DNA of 64,000 bases. It comes from DASSSQ01 sp963839285. GTDB taxonomy: Bacteria > Actinomycetota > Thermoleophilia > Gaiellales > Gaiellaceae. The notes below the pieces were generated by a model that worked only from the letters and a program-made list of their open reading frames with translations, was not told where the DNA came from and searched no databases. Positions 9,245-17,613 of this stretch are shown here, piece after piece. The translations under genes and the position numbers were made by a program. Where the stretch lies: positions 32,444-96,443 of the forward strand of contig CAWIUN010000014.1 in NCBI GenBank assembly GCA_963839285.1, in the 5' to 3' direction. The stretch's first letter is position 1. Each line of letters opens with the position of its first letter.

Positions 9245-9732
9245 ACCTGGCCGAGGCGGCGGCCGAGGCGGCCACCCTCGCGGAGCGCGGCGCCGAGCAG
9301 GAGCTCGCCGACCTCCGCGGCCGCTGGGACGAGGAGCTCGAGGCGGCGGCCCGCGACGCCGACTTCCGCCGGCGGATCGTCGCCTACCGCGGGATCGGCC
9401 AGTTCCGCTTCCGGCAGAAGACCGAGCTGCTCCGGCGCGGGCTCGAGGACACCTCGCCCGCCTGCCGCGGCTCGGCGCTGCTCTCGCTCGAGCTGCTCGC
9501 CCGCGACGCGCCGGGGCTCGTCAACGGCGTCCGCCCGCTCCTGCACGAGCTGCTGACGCACGACCCGAACGAGGCCGTGCGGCGCCTCGCGGTCGTCTGC
9601 CTCCGCCACGGCTCGCCGCAGCAGAACACGATCGTGCTCCTCTCCTCGCTCGCCGGGAACGACGAGCAGCCGCGCGAGCTGCGCGAGGCGGCCGCGAAGA
9701 TCGCGGCGGAGCTGAAGAAGAAGTCGCGCTAG
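9241..9732 (+). CDS. Small helical-repeat (HEAT-like) protein coupled to gltA
   Basis: 163 residues, almost entirely alpha-helical and rich in Leu, Ala, Arg and Glu. Repeats such as CRGSALLSLELLARDAP and EAVRRLAVVCLRHGS look like two or three HEAT units, with a Lys-rich C-terminus. GTG start overlaps the citrate synthase stop, so both are translated together. Probably a protein-protein interaction module; no enzymatic motif is visible. Confidence 0.65.
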   Translation: MNLAEAAAEAATLAERGAEQELADLRGRWDEELEAAARDADFRRRIVAYRGIGQFRFRQKTELLRRGLEDTSPACRGSALLSLELLARDAPGLVNGVRPLLHELLTHDPNEAVRRLAVVCLRHGSPQQNTIVLLSSLAGNDEQPRELREAAAKIAAELKKKSR

Positions 9733-9738
9733 CGCGCG

Positions 9739-9903
9739 CTAGTGGCAGCCGCAGGTCGCGTCGTGCCGCCCGCACGAGGGGCAGACGCGCCGCCGCCGCT
9801 TCCACTCCAGCGCGTTCTTCGAGACGCCGGCGAACATCATCACGTAGCCGATGCCCAGCACGAGCACGAGCGAGAGAGCGGTGTTCGGGTCAAGACTCGT
9901 CAT
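9739..9903 (-). CDS. Small membrane protein with C-terminal zinc-ribbon motif
   Basis: A 54-residue protein with one TM helix (ALSLVLVLGIGYVMMFAGV), a basic stretch WKRRRR that sets the inside-positive topology, and a CPSCGRHDATCGCH tail that could bind a metal. The ATG at 9901-9903 overlaps the xerD end by 14 nt, so it would be translated after xerD. Function unknown. Confidence 0.6.
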   Translation of the reverse strand: MTSLDPNTALSLVLVLGIGYVMMFAGVSKNALEWKRRRRVCPSCGRHDATCGCH

Positions 9904-10807
9904 TCGCAGCCTTCGGTCGTTGCTTCCGTCGCGCATGTGGGTGCGCTCGGAAGTACAACTCCCGACGGCGTCGATCGGATACGTGCGTGTAGAGCTCCGT
10001 CGTGGCGAGATCGGCGTGTCCGAGCATCTCCTGGACGGAGCGGAGGTCGGCGCCGCCCTCGAGCAGGTGCGTCGCGAAGGAGTGCCGGAGCAGGTGCGGG
10101 TGGACGCGCTCCGGCTCGAGGCCGGCCTTCTCGGCGAGCTTGCGCAGGATCAGGAAGGCTCCGGCGCGGGTCAGCGGGCCGCCGCGCGCGTTCAGGAAGA
10201 GCTCCGGCCGGTGCCGGGTGTCGAGGTGGGGCCGCCCGCGGGAGAGGTAGCGGCGGAGCGCCTCGACGGCGGCGCGGCCGACCGGGACGACGCGCTGCTT
10301 GTCGCCCTTGCCGGTGACGAGCACGAGCCGCTGCTCGAGGTCGACGCCCGTCTTGCCGAGCCCGACCGCCTCGCTGACGCGGAGCCCGGCGCCGTAGAGC
10401 AGCTCGACGAGAGCGGCGTCGCGGAGCGAGCGGGGAGTGACGCCGGCGGCGGCGTCGATCAGCCGCTCCGCCTCCGCCGGCGAGAGCGTGCGGGGCAGCT
10501 TCCGCGGCCGGCGCGGCAGGTCGAGCGCGGCGGCGGGGTTGTCGTCTCGCTGCCCGAGCAGCTGCTGGTGACGGAAGAGGGAGCGGATCGCGGCCGTCCG
10601 CCGGGCGATCGTCGTCGCCGCGAGCCCCTCGGCGCGCAGGTCGGCGAGGTAGAGCTCGAGCTCCCGGGTCGTCGCCGTCGACGGCGAGTGCCCGAGCCGC
10701 GCTGCGACGTGCGCGAGGTCGCGCCGGTAGGCATCGACGGTGCGGGGCGCGCGGCGTGCCGCCAGCAGCGCCAGGAAGCCCTCGACCTCGGGATCGCGCT
10801 CGTCCAC
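9890..10807 (-). CDS. xerD: Tyrosine recombinase, XerD-like
   Basis: Site-specific recombinase, 305 residues. It has an N-terminal SAM-like domain (VEGFLALLAARRAPRTVDAYRRD) and a complete catalytic set: Arg in GAGLRVSEAVGL, Lys in TGKGDKQRVVP, HLLRHSFATHLL, the LGH histidine, and the nucleophilic Tyr in TTELYTHV. GTG start at 10807. With the XerC-like gene at 11842 it could resolve chromosome dimers at dif. Two Xer genes so close together, with a metallopeptidase gene between them, is unusual. Confidence 0.9.
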   Translation of the reverse strand: MDERDPEVEGFLALLAARRAPRTVDAYRRDLAHVAARLGHSPSTATTRELELYLADLRAEGLAATTIARRTAAIRSLFRHQQLLGQRDDNPAAALDLPRRPRKLPRTLSPAEAERLIDAAAGVTPRSLRDAALVELLYGAGLRVSEAVGLGKTGVDLEQRLVLVTGKGDKQRVVPVGRAAVEALRRYLSRGRPHLDTRHRPELFLNARGGPLTRAGAFLILRKLAEKAGLEPERVHPHLLRHSFATHLLEGGADLRSVQEMLGHADLATTELYTHVSDRRRRELYFRAHPHARRKQRPKAANDES

Positions 10808-10849
10808 AGCCGGGCGGACTTCGCCGCCGAGCCCGTCGCGTCCTGCCTC

Positions 10850-10905
10850 AGCCTGGATCCACCGAGGCGGGCGCCCAGCCCCGCGCGAATCGGTGGATCC
10901 AGGCT
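10850..10905. repeat. 15-bp inverted repeat between the metallopeptidase gene and xerD
   Basis: AGCCTGGATCCACCG at 10850-10864 is repeated in inverse orientation at 10891-10905, with a 26-nt GC-rich spacer. The right arm ends on the stop codon of the minus-strand metallopeptidase gene, and xerD starts 42 bp further on. It could terminate the peptidase transcript. A Xer-related binding site is possible but unsupported, since it does not resemble a dif site. Confidence 0.5.
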
Positions 10906-11778
10906 CAGACCGCGCCGGTGAACGTGTCGCAGGAGCCGGGCTTGCCGCTGCGGTAGCCGGTCTGGAACCAGCGCTGACGCTGGGCGGCGGAGCCGTGCGT
11001 CCAGGTCTCCGGATCGACGCGGCCCTGCGCGCGGGCCTGGATCCTGTCGTCGCCGACCGCCGCGGCCGCGTCGAGCCCGTCGGCGATGTCCGCCTGCGTC
11101 AGCTCGACGACGTAGCCGGTCTCGACCGCGTGCCGCGCCCACACCCCGGCGTAGCAGTCGGCCTGGAGCTCCGTGCGCACGGAACGCGCCCTGTGCGCCT
11201 GCCTCGGCTCGAGCCGCTGCCGAGCCTGCCGGCCAGGTCCTGCACGTGGTGGCCGTACTCGTGTGCGAGCACGTACGCCTGGGCGAACGGCCCCCCGCGG
11301 GCGCCGAAGCGGCTGCGCAGCTCGTCGAAGAAGCCGAGGTCGATGTAGACGTGCGCGTCGGCGGGGCAGTAGAACGGCCCCACGTCGCTCGTCGCCTGAC
11401 CGCACCCGGTGCCGGTCGAGCCCGTGAAGAAGACCGTCTTCGCCGGCGTGTAGCCGTTCACCGCTCCGCTCCAGTACGCCTGGATGCTGTTGACGTCGGC
11501 GACGATGCGGCAGTCCTCCTTGGCGTTCGCGTCGGCGCCGGTGCGGCACTCGCTGCCGAGGGCCTGGGACGGGGGCGCCTGGGCGACCGTCTGCCCGTCG
11601 AGGGCGGAGAGCGGGCCCCGCCGCCGCCCGAGAGCAGGCTCAGCAGCAGGTAGACGACGATCCCGGCGAGCCCCAGCCCGCCGCCGCCGAGGGCGATCCC
11701 GCCGCCCGGCAGCCCGCTGCGCCCGCGAAGGTCGTCGACCTGGGAGGGGTCGAGCCGGGTGCCGCGGCGGTAGCGCAT
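10905..11778 (-). CDS. Neutral zinc metallopeptidase, YpfJ family (two frameshifts)
   Basis: Membrane-anchored protein of the putative neutral zinc metallopeptidase family. It has an N-terminal cytoplasmic stretch, one TM helix (LGLAGIVVYLLLSLLSGGG), then an extracytoplasmic domain with the zinc motif LAHEYGHHVQ and the downstream metal-ligand region ELQADCYAGVWA. Two shifts, near 11617 in a G run and near 11205, need one base added each, unlike most shifts in this window. About 290 residues. Its substrate is unknown. Confidence 0.82.
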
Positions 11779-11841
11779 ACCGCCTTCTCGACCGACCGGC
11801 CGAACCGCAAACGATCCGCGCCGGGAACGGGAGCTCGAGCG

Positions 11842-12684
11842 CTACGAGCGGGGGTGGGCGCCGTCGTAGACCTTGCGGAGGCGCCTGCCGTCGACGTGGC
11901 TGTAGACCTGGGTGGTCGAGAGCGAGCTGTGGCCGAGCAGCTCCTGGATCGTGCGCAGGTCGGCGCCGCCCTCGAGCAGGTGGGTCGCGAACGCGTGCCG
12001 GAGCCGGTGCGGGTGCGGCAGCAGGCGGCGCAGCGTCGAGGTGTCGAGCCGGCGGCCGCGGGCCGAGAGGAAGAGCGCGTCGACGGCGCCGCGGGCGAGC
12101 TCGGGCCGCGCCCCGCGCAGGTAGCGGGCGACCCACCAGGCCGCCTCCTCGCCGAGGGGGACGACCCGCTCCTTGGCGCCCTTGCCGCGGACGTGGACGA
12201 GCTCCTGCTCGAAGTCGACGTCCCCGAGGTCGAGCCCGACGGCCTCGGCCGAGCGCAGGCCGCACGAGTAGACGAGCTCGACGAGCGCGCGGTTCCTGAG
12301 CGCGAGCGGCCCGTCGCCCTCGAGCGCGGCGAGGGCGGCGTCGACCTCCGCCGGCCGCGGCGCGTCGGGGAGGTGGCGGACGCGCCGCGGCGCGAGGCCC
12401 GCGTCCGGCACCCGCTCGGGGCCGAGCGTGAAGCGGAGCAGCGCCCGCACGGCGGCGAGCTTGCGGGCGATCGAGGAGGGAGCCAGCCTGCGGCCGGTCG
12501 CGCGGACGCGCCCGAGCTCGGCGACCCAGTCGGCGAGCGCGCGCACGTCGACCTCGTCGAGGGCGGCCCCGCGGCGCTCGAGCCAGGCGGAGAACTGGCG
12601 CAGGTCGCTGCGGTAGGCGCGCCGGGTCGCCTCCGACAGCGCCGGCGAGGCGAGGAAGCGCTCGATCGCGGCCGCGGTCGGCAT
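11842..12684 (-). CDS. xerC: Tyrosine recombinase, XerC-like
   Basis: 280-residue tyrosine recombinase. The catalytic residues are Arg in SCGLRSAEAVGL, Lys in RGKGAKERVVP, HRLRHAFATHLL, the LGHSSL histidine, and Tyr in TTQVYSHV. It is slightly short but complete. ATG at 12682-12684. It is about 40 percent alike by eye with the XerD-like protein in the catalytic half. Which one is XerC and which XerD is a guess. It diverges from the aminopeptidase gene. Confidence 0.87.
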   Translation of the reverse strand: MPTAAAIERFLASPALSEATRRAYRSDLRQFSAWLERRGAALDEVDVRALADWVAELGRVRATGRRLAPSSIARKLAAVRALLRFTLGPERVPDAGLAPRRVRHLPDAPRPAEVDAALAALEGDGPLALRNRALVELVYSCGLRSAEAVGLDLGDVDFEQELVHVRGKGAKERVVPLGEEAAWWVARYLRGARPELARGAVDALFLSARGRRLDTSTLRRLLPHPHRLRHAFATHLLEGGADLRTIQELLGHSSLSTTQVYSHVDGRRLRKVYDGAHPRS

Positions 12685-12685
12685 C

Positions 12686-12713
12686 GCTGACGAGTTCGTG
12701 CCGCCTGTAGGAT
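12686..12713 (+). promoter_or_regulatory. Promoter of the M29 aminopeptidase gene
   Basis: GCTGAC (12686-12691), a 16-bp spacer and TAGGAT (12708-12713) resemble a housekeeping promoter. The -10 box ends 8 nt before the GTG start, so the transcript would be leaderless. Confidence 0.5.
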
Positions 12714-12721
12714 CGCCTGCC

Positions 12722-13921
12722 GTGGACAGCCGTTACGAACGCCTCGCCGAGCTGCTCGTCGACTTCGGCGCCAACGTCCAGCCGGGACAGATCGTCTCCG
12801 TCGCCGGCTACGTCGGCGGCCACGAGGAGCTGACGCGCGCGGTCGCCGGCGCCGCCTACCGCCACGGCGCCCGCTTCGTCGACGTCGCCTGGTTCGACCC
12901 CTGGGTGAAGCGGGAGCGGATCGCGCACGCGGCCGAGGACACGCTCGACTTCGTCCCGTCCTGGTACGGCCACCGCGCCGAGCAGCTGGGCGAGCAGCGC
13001 TGCGCGCGCATCTCCTTCACCGGCCCCGTGGCGCCGCACGCGATGGACGGGCTCGACCCCGGCCGCGCCGGCCGCGACCAGCTGCCGTTCCAGAAGGAGG
13101 TGCCGAAGCTGATCAGCGCACGCACCACCAACTGGTGCGGCGCGCCCTGCCCGACCCCGGCCTGGGCGGGGCTCGTCTTCCCCGACCTGCCGGCGGAGGA
13201 GGCCTACGAACGGCTCTGGCAGCAGCTCGAGCACGTGCTCCGGCTCGACGAGGACGACCCCGTCGCCGCCTGGGAGGAGCGGATCGCGACCCTGAACGCG
13301 AACGCGGCCGAGCTGAGCGAGCGCCACTTCGACGCGATCCACCTGGAGGGCCCGGGCACCGACCTGACGATCGGCCTGCTGCCGACCTCGCGCTTCCAGG
13401 CCGCCGACTTCGAGACGGTCGACGGGATCCGGCACATGCCGAACCTGCCGACCGAGGAGGTCTTCACGACCCCGGACCCGACCCGCGCCGAGGGCCACGT
13501 CACCTCGACGAAGCCGCTCGTGCTCCGCGACGGGACGATCATCCGCGGCCTCCGCGTCCGCTTCGAGGGCGGCCGCGCGGTCGAGATCGACGCGGACGAG
13601 AACGCGGCGGGCCTGCGCAGCCTCGCGGCGCTCGACGACGGCGCCTCCCGGCTCGGCGAGCTGGCCCTCGTCGACCGCGAGGGCCGGATCGGCCCGCTCC
13701 GGACCGTCTTCTACGACACGCTCCTCGACGAGAACGCCGCCAGCCACATCGCGATCGGGAACGGCTTCGCCTTCGCGGTCGAGGAGGAGGACGTCGACCG
13801 GATCAACACGAGCGCGACGCACGTGGACTTCATGGTCGGCAGCGACGAGCTCGAGGTGACCGGGATCACGCGGGACGGCGGGCACGTGCCGGTGCTGAGC
13901 GGCGGCAGCTGGCAGCTGTAG
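12722..13921 (+). CDS. M29-family metalloaminopeptidase (AmpS/PepS type)
   Basis: About 399 residues, cytosolic dimeric aminopeptidase family. The N-terminal domain has DFGANVQPGQIVSVAGY, and the C-terminal metal domain shows EGPGTDLTIGL, HMPNLPTEEVFTTPD and ENAASHIAIGNG. These are the places where M29 enzymes bind their two metal ions; late THVDFMVGS is also typical. The GTG at 12722 is preferred to a further upstream start because of the promoter spacing. Monocistronic, followed by a 70-bp gap with the GntR promoter. Confidence 0.92.
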   Translation: MDSRYERLAELLVDFGANVQPGQIVSVAGYVGGHEELTRAVAGAAYRHGARFVDVAWFDPWVKRERIAHAAEDTLDFVPSWYGHRAEQLGEQRCARISFTGPVAPHAMDGLDPGRAGRDQLPFQKEVPKLISARTTNWCGAPCPTPAWAGLVFPDLPAEEAYERLWQQLEHVLRLDEDDPVAAWEERIATLNANAAELSERHFDAIHLEGPGTDLTIGLLPTSRFQAADFETVDGIRHMPNLPTEEVFTTPDPTRAEGHVTSTKPLVLRDGTIIRGLRVRFEGGRAVEIDADENAAGLRSLAALDDGASRLGELALVDREGRIGPLRTVFYDTLLDENAASHIAIGNGFAFAVEEEDVDRINTSATHVDFMVGSDELEVTGITRDGGHVPVLSGGSWQL

Positions 13922-13946
13922 CCGCTCGTTCCATCGCGTCACGAAC

Positions 13947-13976
13947 TTGACAGGGTCCGGGCAGAGCTCGTAAGGT
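13947..13976 (+). promoter_or_regulatory. Sigma70-type promoter of the catabolic cluster regulator
   Basis: TTGACA (13947-13952), an 18-bp spacer and TAAGGT (13971-13976) form the best housekeeping promoter seen in the window. It drives the FadR-type regulator gene and, by read-through, probably the following dehydrogenase operon. Autoregulation by the FadR protein is likely, but no clear palindromic operator is seen. Confidence 0.65.
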
Positions 13977-13991
13977 CGCGCCCTGGTCCGC

Positions 13992-14711
13992 TTGTCAGAC
14001 AAGCCGACATTCGAGCCGATCGCCCGGCGCAAGACGTACGAGCTGGTCGCCGACGCCCTCGTGCGACAGATCAGCGCCCGCGCGCTCGGCCCCGGGGACG
14101 CGCTGCCGCCGGAGCGCGAGCTCGTCGCCTCCTACGGCGTCGGTCGCTCCTCCGTCCGCGAGGCGCTGCGGATGCTCGAGTCGCGGGGGCTGATCGAGAG
14201 TCGCGGCGACGGCGCCTTCGTCGTCGCCGAGTGGCGCAACCCGCTCAACCAGTCGCTCGGCCTCCTGCTCGCCGCTGCCGAGGGCGACCTGCACGACCTC
14301 TTCGAGGTCAGGCGGATCGTCGAGGCCGGCGCGGCCGCGCTCGCGGCCGCGCGCCGGACGGACGCGCACCTGGCCGCGCTGCACGGCGCGATCGCCGAGA
14401 TGGAGGACGGGATCGGCTCGGAGGAGCGGTACATCAACGCCGACGTCCGCTTCCACCTGACCGTGGCCGAGGCGACCGGCAACCGCGTCGCGCTGCACCT
14501 GATGCACGCGATCCGGCACCAGCTCCAGCTGGCGCTCGGGACCGTCTACCACATCCCCGGCAGCCCGCAGCGGTCGCTCGAGCAGCACCGGCAGATCGCC
14601 GACGCGATCGCGCTGCGCCGTCCCGACGAGGCGCGCGACCGCATGCACGAGCACATCAGCAGGGTCGAGGACGAGATCGACGAGAGCGCCGTGACCGGGC
14701 GCGAGGACTGA
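13992..14711 (+). CDS. FadR-subfamily GntR transcriptional regulator
   Basis: 239 residues. Winged-helix DNA-binding domain at about residues 10-80 (LPPERELVASYGVGRSSVREALRMLESRGLIE), then an FCD ligand-binding domain. The metal/ligand residues of FCD proteins can be seen: Asp and His in NADVRFHLTVAEATGN and His in SLEQHRQIADAI and MHEHI. TTG start, 16 nt after the -10 box. FCD regulators usually sense a small carboxylic acid, fitting a regulator of the downstream catabolic genes. It lies 15 bp before the dehydrogenase gene on the same strand. Confidence 0.92.
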   Translation: MSDKPTFEPIARRKTYELVADALVRQISARALGPGDALPPERELVASYGVGRSSVREALRMLESRGLIESRGDGAFVVAEWRNPLNQSLGLLLAAAEGDLHDLFEVRRIVEAGAAALAAARRTDAHLAALHGAIAEMEDGIGSEERYINADVRFHLTVAEATGNRVALHLMHAIRHQLQLALGTVYHIPGSPQRSLEQHRQIADAIALRRPDEARDRMHEHISRVEDEIDESAVTGRED

Positions 14712-14726
14712 GAGGAAGGGGAACGC

Positions 14727-15617
14727 GTGGCGACACTCGGATTCGTGGGGCTCGGCGTGATGGGCGGCGGGGTCGCGAAGCGGCTGCTCGACGCCGGGCA
14801 CACCGTTCACGGCTACAACCGCACGCGCGAGAAGGCGCAGTGGCTGGTCGAGCGCGGCCTCGTGCTCGAGGAGACGCCGCGCGCCGTCGCCGAGGCAGCC
14901 GACGTCGTCTTCTCGATGGTCACGAACACGAAGGCGCTGAAGGCCGTCACCGAGGGCGAGGACGGCATCCTCGCGGGCCTCTCCGCGGGGAAGGCCTACG
15001 TCGACATGACGACCGGCGCCCCCGCCGACTCGCGCGCGCTCGCAGGTCGGGTCGCGGGGCTCGGCGCGGCGATGGTCGACGCGCCCGTCTCGGGCTCGGT
15101 CTCGACGCTCGAGGAGGGGCGGCTCTCGATCATGGTCGGCGGCGACGCGGAGACCTTCGAGCGGGTGAGGCCGGTCCTGCTCGACGTCGGCCCGACCGTC
15201 CGCCACGTCGGCTCGAACGGGCAGGCGCTGCTGCTGAAGATCGCGATCAACCTCAGCCTCCACGTCCAGATGACCGCCTTCTGCGAGGGCCTCCTGCTCG
15301 TCGAGAAGGACGGCATGGACCGCGAGACGGCGGTGAAGGCGATGCTCGAGTCGGTGATCGCCTCGCCGATGCTCCGCTACCGCGGGCCCTTCGTGCTCGA
15401 GCAGCCGGAGGAGGCCTGGTTCGACTGCGAGATGATGCAGAAGGACATGAACCTGGCGCTCGAGGCGGGGCGGCAGCTCGAGGTGCCGATGCCGACGACG
15501 GCGGTCTCGAACGAGCTGCTGACCGCCGCGCGCGGGATGGGGCTCGGCCACCACGACTTCGCGATCGTCTACGAGGTGCTGGCCCAGATGGCCGGCGTCG
15601 GCAAGGTGGTGGGCTAG
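14727..15617 (+). CDS. NAD(P)-dependent beta-hydroxyacid dehydrogenase (3-hydroxyisobutyrate dehydrogenase family)
   Basis: 296 residues. GFVGLGVMGGGVAKRLLDAGH is the dinucleotide motif, MTTGAPADSR the substrate-binding part, DAPVSGS the glycine-rich loop, and Lys171 in LLLKIAIN the catalytic lysine. Candidates are 3-hydroxyisobutyrate dehydrogenase or tartronate semialdehyde reductase. The family cannot be resolved further by eye. The start is GTG behind a strong GAGGAAGGGG ribosome-binding site, and the E1alpha gene starts directly at its stop. Confidence 0.9.
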   Translation: MATLGFVGLGVMGGGVAKRLLDAGHTVHGYNRTREKAQWLVERGLVLEETPRAVAEAADVVFSMVTNTKALKAVTEGEDGILAGLSAGKAYVDMTTGAPADSRALAGRVAGLGAAMVDAPVSGSVSTLEEGRLSIMVGGDAETFERVRPVLLDVGPTVRHVGSNGQALLLKIAINLSLHVQMTAFCEGLLLVEKDGMDRETAVKAMLESVIASPMLRYRGPFVLEQPEEAWFDCEMMQKDMNLALEAGRQLEVPMPTTAVSNELLTAARGMGLGHHDFAIVYEVLAQMAGVGKVVG

Positions 15618-16607
15618 ATGGCGGCGCCGGCCGGCGAGCGCGTCGAGGTCTCGCACGAGCTCGCGCTGCGGATGTACCGGCAGATGACCCGCATCCGCGC
15701 CTTCGAGGAGCAGGCCAACAACCTCTACCGCAGCGCGAAGATGCCCGGCCTGACGCACCTCTACATCGGCGAGGAGGCGATCGCCGTCGGCGTCTGCGAG
15801 GCGCTCCGCACCGACGACTGGATCACCTCCACGCACCGCGGCCACGGCCACTGCGTCGCCAAGGGCGCCGAGCCGAAGCTGATGTTCGCGGAGCTGCTCG
15901 GCAAGGAGCCGGGCTACTGCCGCGGCAAGGGCGGCTCGATGCACATCGCCGACCACCGGAACGGCAACCTCGGCGCGAACGCGATCGTCGGCGGCTCGGC
16001 CGGGATCGCGACCGGCGCCGCGCAGTCGGCGAAGATGCGGGGCACGGACGAGGTCGCCGTCTGCTTCTTCGGCGAGGGCGCGCTCGGCCAGGGGCTCCTC
16101 TACGAGGTGATGAACATGGCCGCGCTCTGGAAGCTGCCGGTGATCTACGTCTGCGAGAACAACCACTACAACGAGTACACCCACTACTCCGAGACGACGG
16201 CGGGCGAGATCGGCGCCCGCGGGGCCGCCTTCGGGATCCCGTGCGAGGACGTCGACGGCCAGGACGTCCGCGCGGTCTACGCGGCGGCGACGCGCGCGGT
16301 CGCGCGGGCGCGCGCGGGCGAGGGCCCGAGCTTCCTCGTCTGCGAGACCTACCGCTACCACGGCCACCACGTCGGCGACATCGACCGCGCCTACTACCGC
16401 TCCAAGGACGAGGAGGAGCAGTGGAAGACGGAGCGCGACCCGATCACGAAGCTCGGCTCCCGGCTCGTCGACGAGGGGATCGCCGACCCGGAGACGCTCG
16501 AGCGGATCGCCGAGGAGGCCGAGGCGGAGATCGCGGCCGGCGTCGAGTTCGCGCTCGAGGCGCCCTTCCCGCCGGAGGAGGAGGTGGACGAGCATGTCTT
16601 CGCCTAG
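15618..16607 (+). CDS. Thiamine-diphosphate 2-oxoacid dehydrogenase E1 subunit alpha
   Basis: 329 residues, E1alpha of the pyruvate/acetoin dehydrogenase type. Visible are LYIGEEAIAVGV, STHRGHGHCVAKG and the GGSMHI loop. The ThDP motif is FFGEGALGQGLLYEV followed by CENNHYNEYTH. The TPP motif has GEG instead of the usual GDG, and the residues after NN differ from the common NNGYAIS, suggesting an unusual substrate pocket. It overlaps E1beta by 14 nt. No E3 gene is present, so the complex must share one encoded elsewhere. Confidence 0.9.
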   Translation: MAAPAGERVEVSHELALRMYRQMTRIRAFEEQANNLYRSAKMPGLTHLYIGEEAIAVGVCEALRTDDWITSTHRGHGHCVAKGAEPKLMFAELLGKEPGYCRGKGGSMHIADHRNGNLGANAIVGGSAGIATGAAQSAKMRGTDEVAVCFFGEGALGQGLLYEVMNMAALWKLPVIYVCENNHYNEYTHYSETTAGEIGARGAAFGIPCEDVDGQDVRAVYAAATRAVARARAGEGPSFLVCETYRYHGHHVGDIDRAYYRSKDEEEQWKTERDPITKLGSRLVDEGIADPETLERIAEEAEAEIAAGVEFALEAPFPPEEEVDEHVFA

Positions 16608-17601
16608 CCCGGTCGCGACGGGCACGCGGGAGCTGACGCTCTCGCAGGCGGTCAACGAGGCGCTCGCCGAGGAGCTGCGGCGCGACCCGACGGTCTACGT
16701 GATCGGCGAGGACGTGGCCGAGGCGGGGACGCCGTTCAAGGTGCTGGCCGGGCTCGTCGAGGAGTTCGGGCCGGAGCGCGTGATCGACTCGCCGATCTCG
16801 GAGGCCGGGATCACGGGCATCGGGCTCGGGGCGGCGATGACCGGCATGCGGCCGGTCGTCGACATCATGTTCGGCGACTTCCTGACGCTCGTCCTCGACC
16901 AGCTCGCCAACCAGGCGGCGAAGGCGCACTACATGTCCGGCGGCACGCTGAAGGCGCCGCTGACCGTGCGGACGACGCTCGGCGCGACGCGCCGCTCGGC
17001 CGCGCAGCACTCGCAGAGCCTGCACGCCTGGGTCGCGCACGTCCCCGGCCTGAAGGTGGCGCTGCCGGCGACGCCGTACGACGCCAAGGGGCTGCTGAAG
17101 GCGGCGATCCGCGACGACAACCCGGTCGTCGTCTTCGAGGACAAGATGATGTACGCGACGAAGGGGCCCGTCCCCGAGGAGGAGTACGTGCTCCCGCTCG
17201 GGCAGGCGGACGTCAAGCGCGAGGGCGAGGACCTGACGGTCGTCGCGACGAGCTCGATGGTCTACGTCGCGCTCGAGGCGGCCGAGGCGCTCGCCGACGA
17301 GGGCATCTCGGTCGAGGTCGTCGACCCGCGCACGCTCGTGCCGCTCGACCGCGAGACGCTGATCGCCTCGGCGAAGAAGACCGGCCGCTGCATCGTCGTC
17401 GACGAGGGCCACCAGAGCTACGGCGCGAGCGCCGAGCTGGCCGCGGTCGTCGCGACGGGCGCCTTCTGGCACCTGGACGCGCCGGTGACGCGGCTCGGGG
17501 CGATGGACGTGCCGGTGCCGTTCTCGCCGGTGCTCGAGGACCAGACCGTGCCGACGCCCGAGTGGGTCGTCGAGGCGGCGAAGACGCTGGTGCGGAAGTA
17601 G
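16594..17601 (+). CDS. 2-oxoacid dehydrogenase E1 subunit beta
   Basis: 335 residues. It has YVIGEDVAEAGTPFKV, DSPISEAGITGIGLGAAMTG, the HSQSLHAWVAHVPGLKV loop with the active-site histidine, and a C-terminal transketolase domain with VEVVDPRTLVPLD. It pairs with the E1alpha encoded just upstream to oxidatively decarboxylate a 2-oxoacid or cleave acetoin. The ATG lies inside the E1alpha gene, so the two are translationally coupled. Confidence 0.93.
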   Translation: MSSPSPVATGTRELTLSQAVNEALAEELRRDPTVYVIGEDVAEAGTPFKVLAGLVEEFGPERVIDSPISEAGITGIGLGAAMTGMRPVVDIMFGDFLTLVLDQLANQAAKAHYMSGGTLKAPLTVRTTLGATRRSAAQHSQSLHAWVAHVPGLKVALPATPYDAKGLLKAAIRDDNPVVVFEDKMMYATKGPVPEEEYVLPLGQADVKREGEDLTVVATSSMVYVALEAAEALADEGISVEVVDPRTLVPLDRETLIASAKKTGRCIVVDEGHQSYGASAELAAVVATGAFWHLDAPVTRLGAMDVPVPFSPVLEDQTVPTPEWVVEAAKTLVRK

Positions 17602-17613
17602 AGAGGGGACGAC

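Noticed and set aside
10850..10905. A dif site next to the Xer genes
   Set aside because: The 15-bp arms with a 26-nt GC-rich spacer do not match the 28-bp dif layout with an AT-rich 6-nt centre.
13995..16655. An 886-codon minus-strand open frame opposite the regulator and E1alpha genes
   Set aside because: It is the antisense shadow of real plus-strand genes; composition is driven by GC-rich third positions and no motif is recognisable. The same holds for long antisense frames at 16444-19110, 18824-21232 and 56433-59180.
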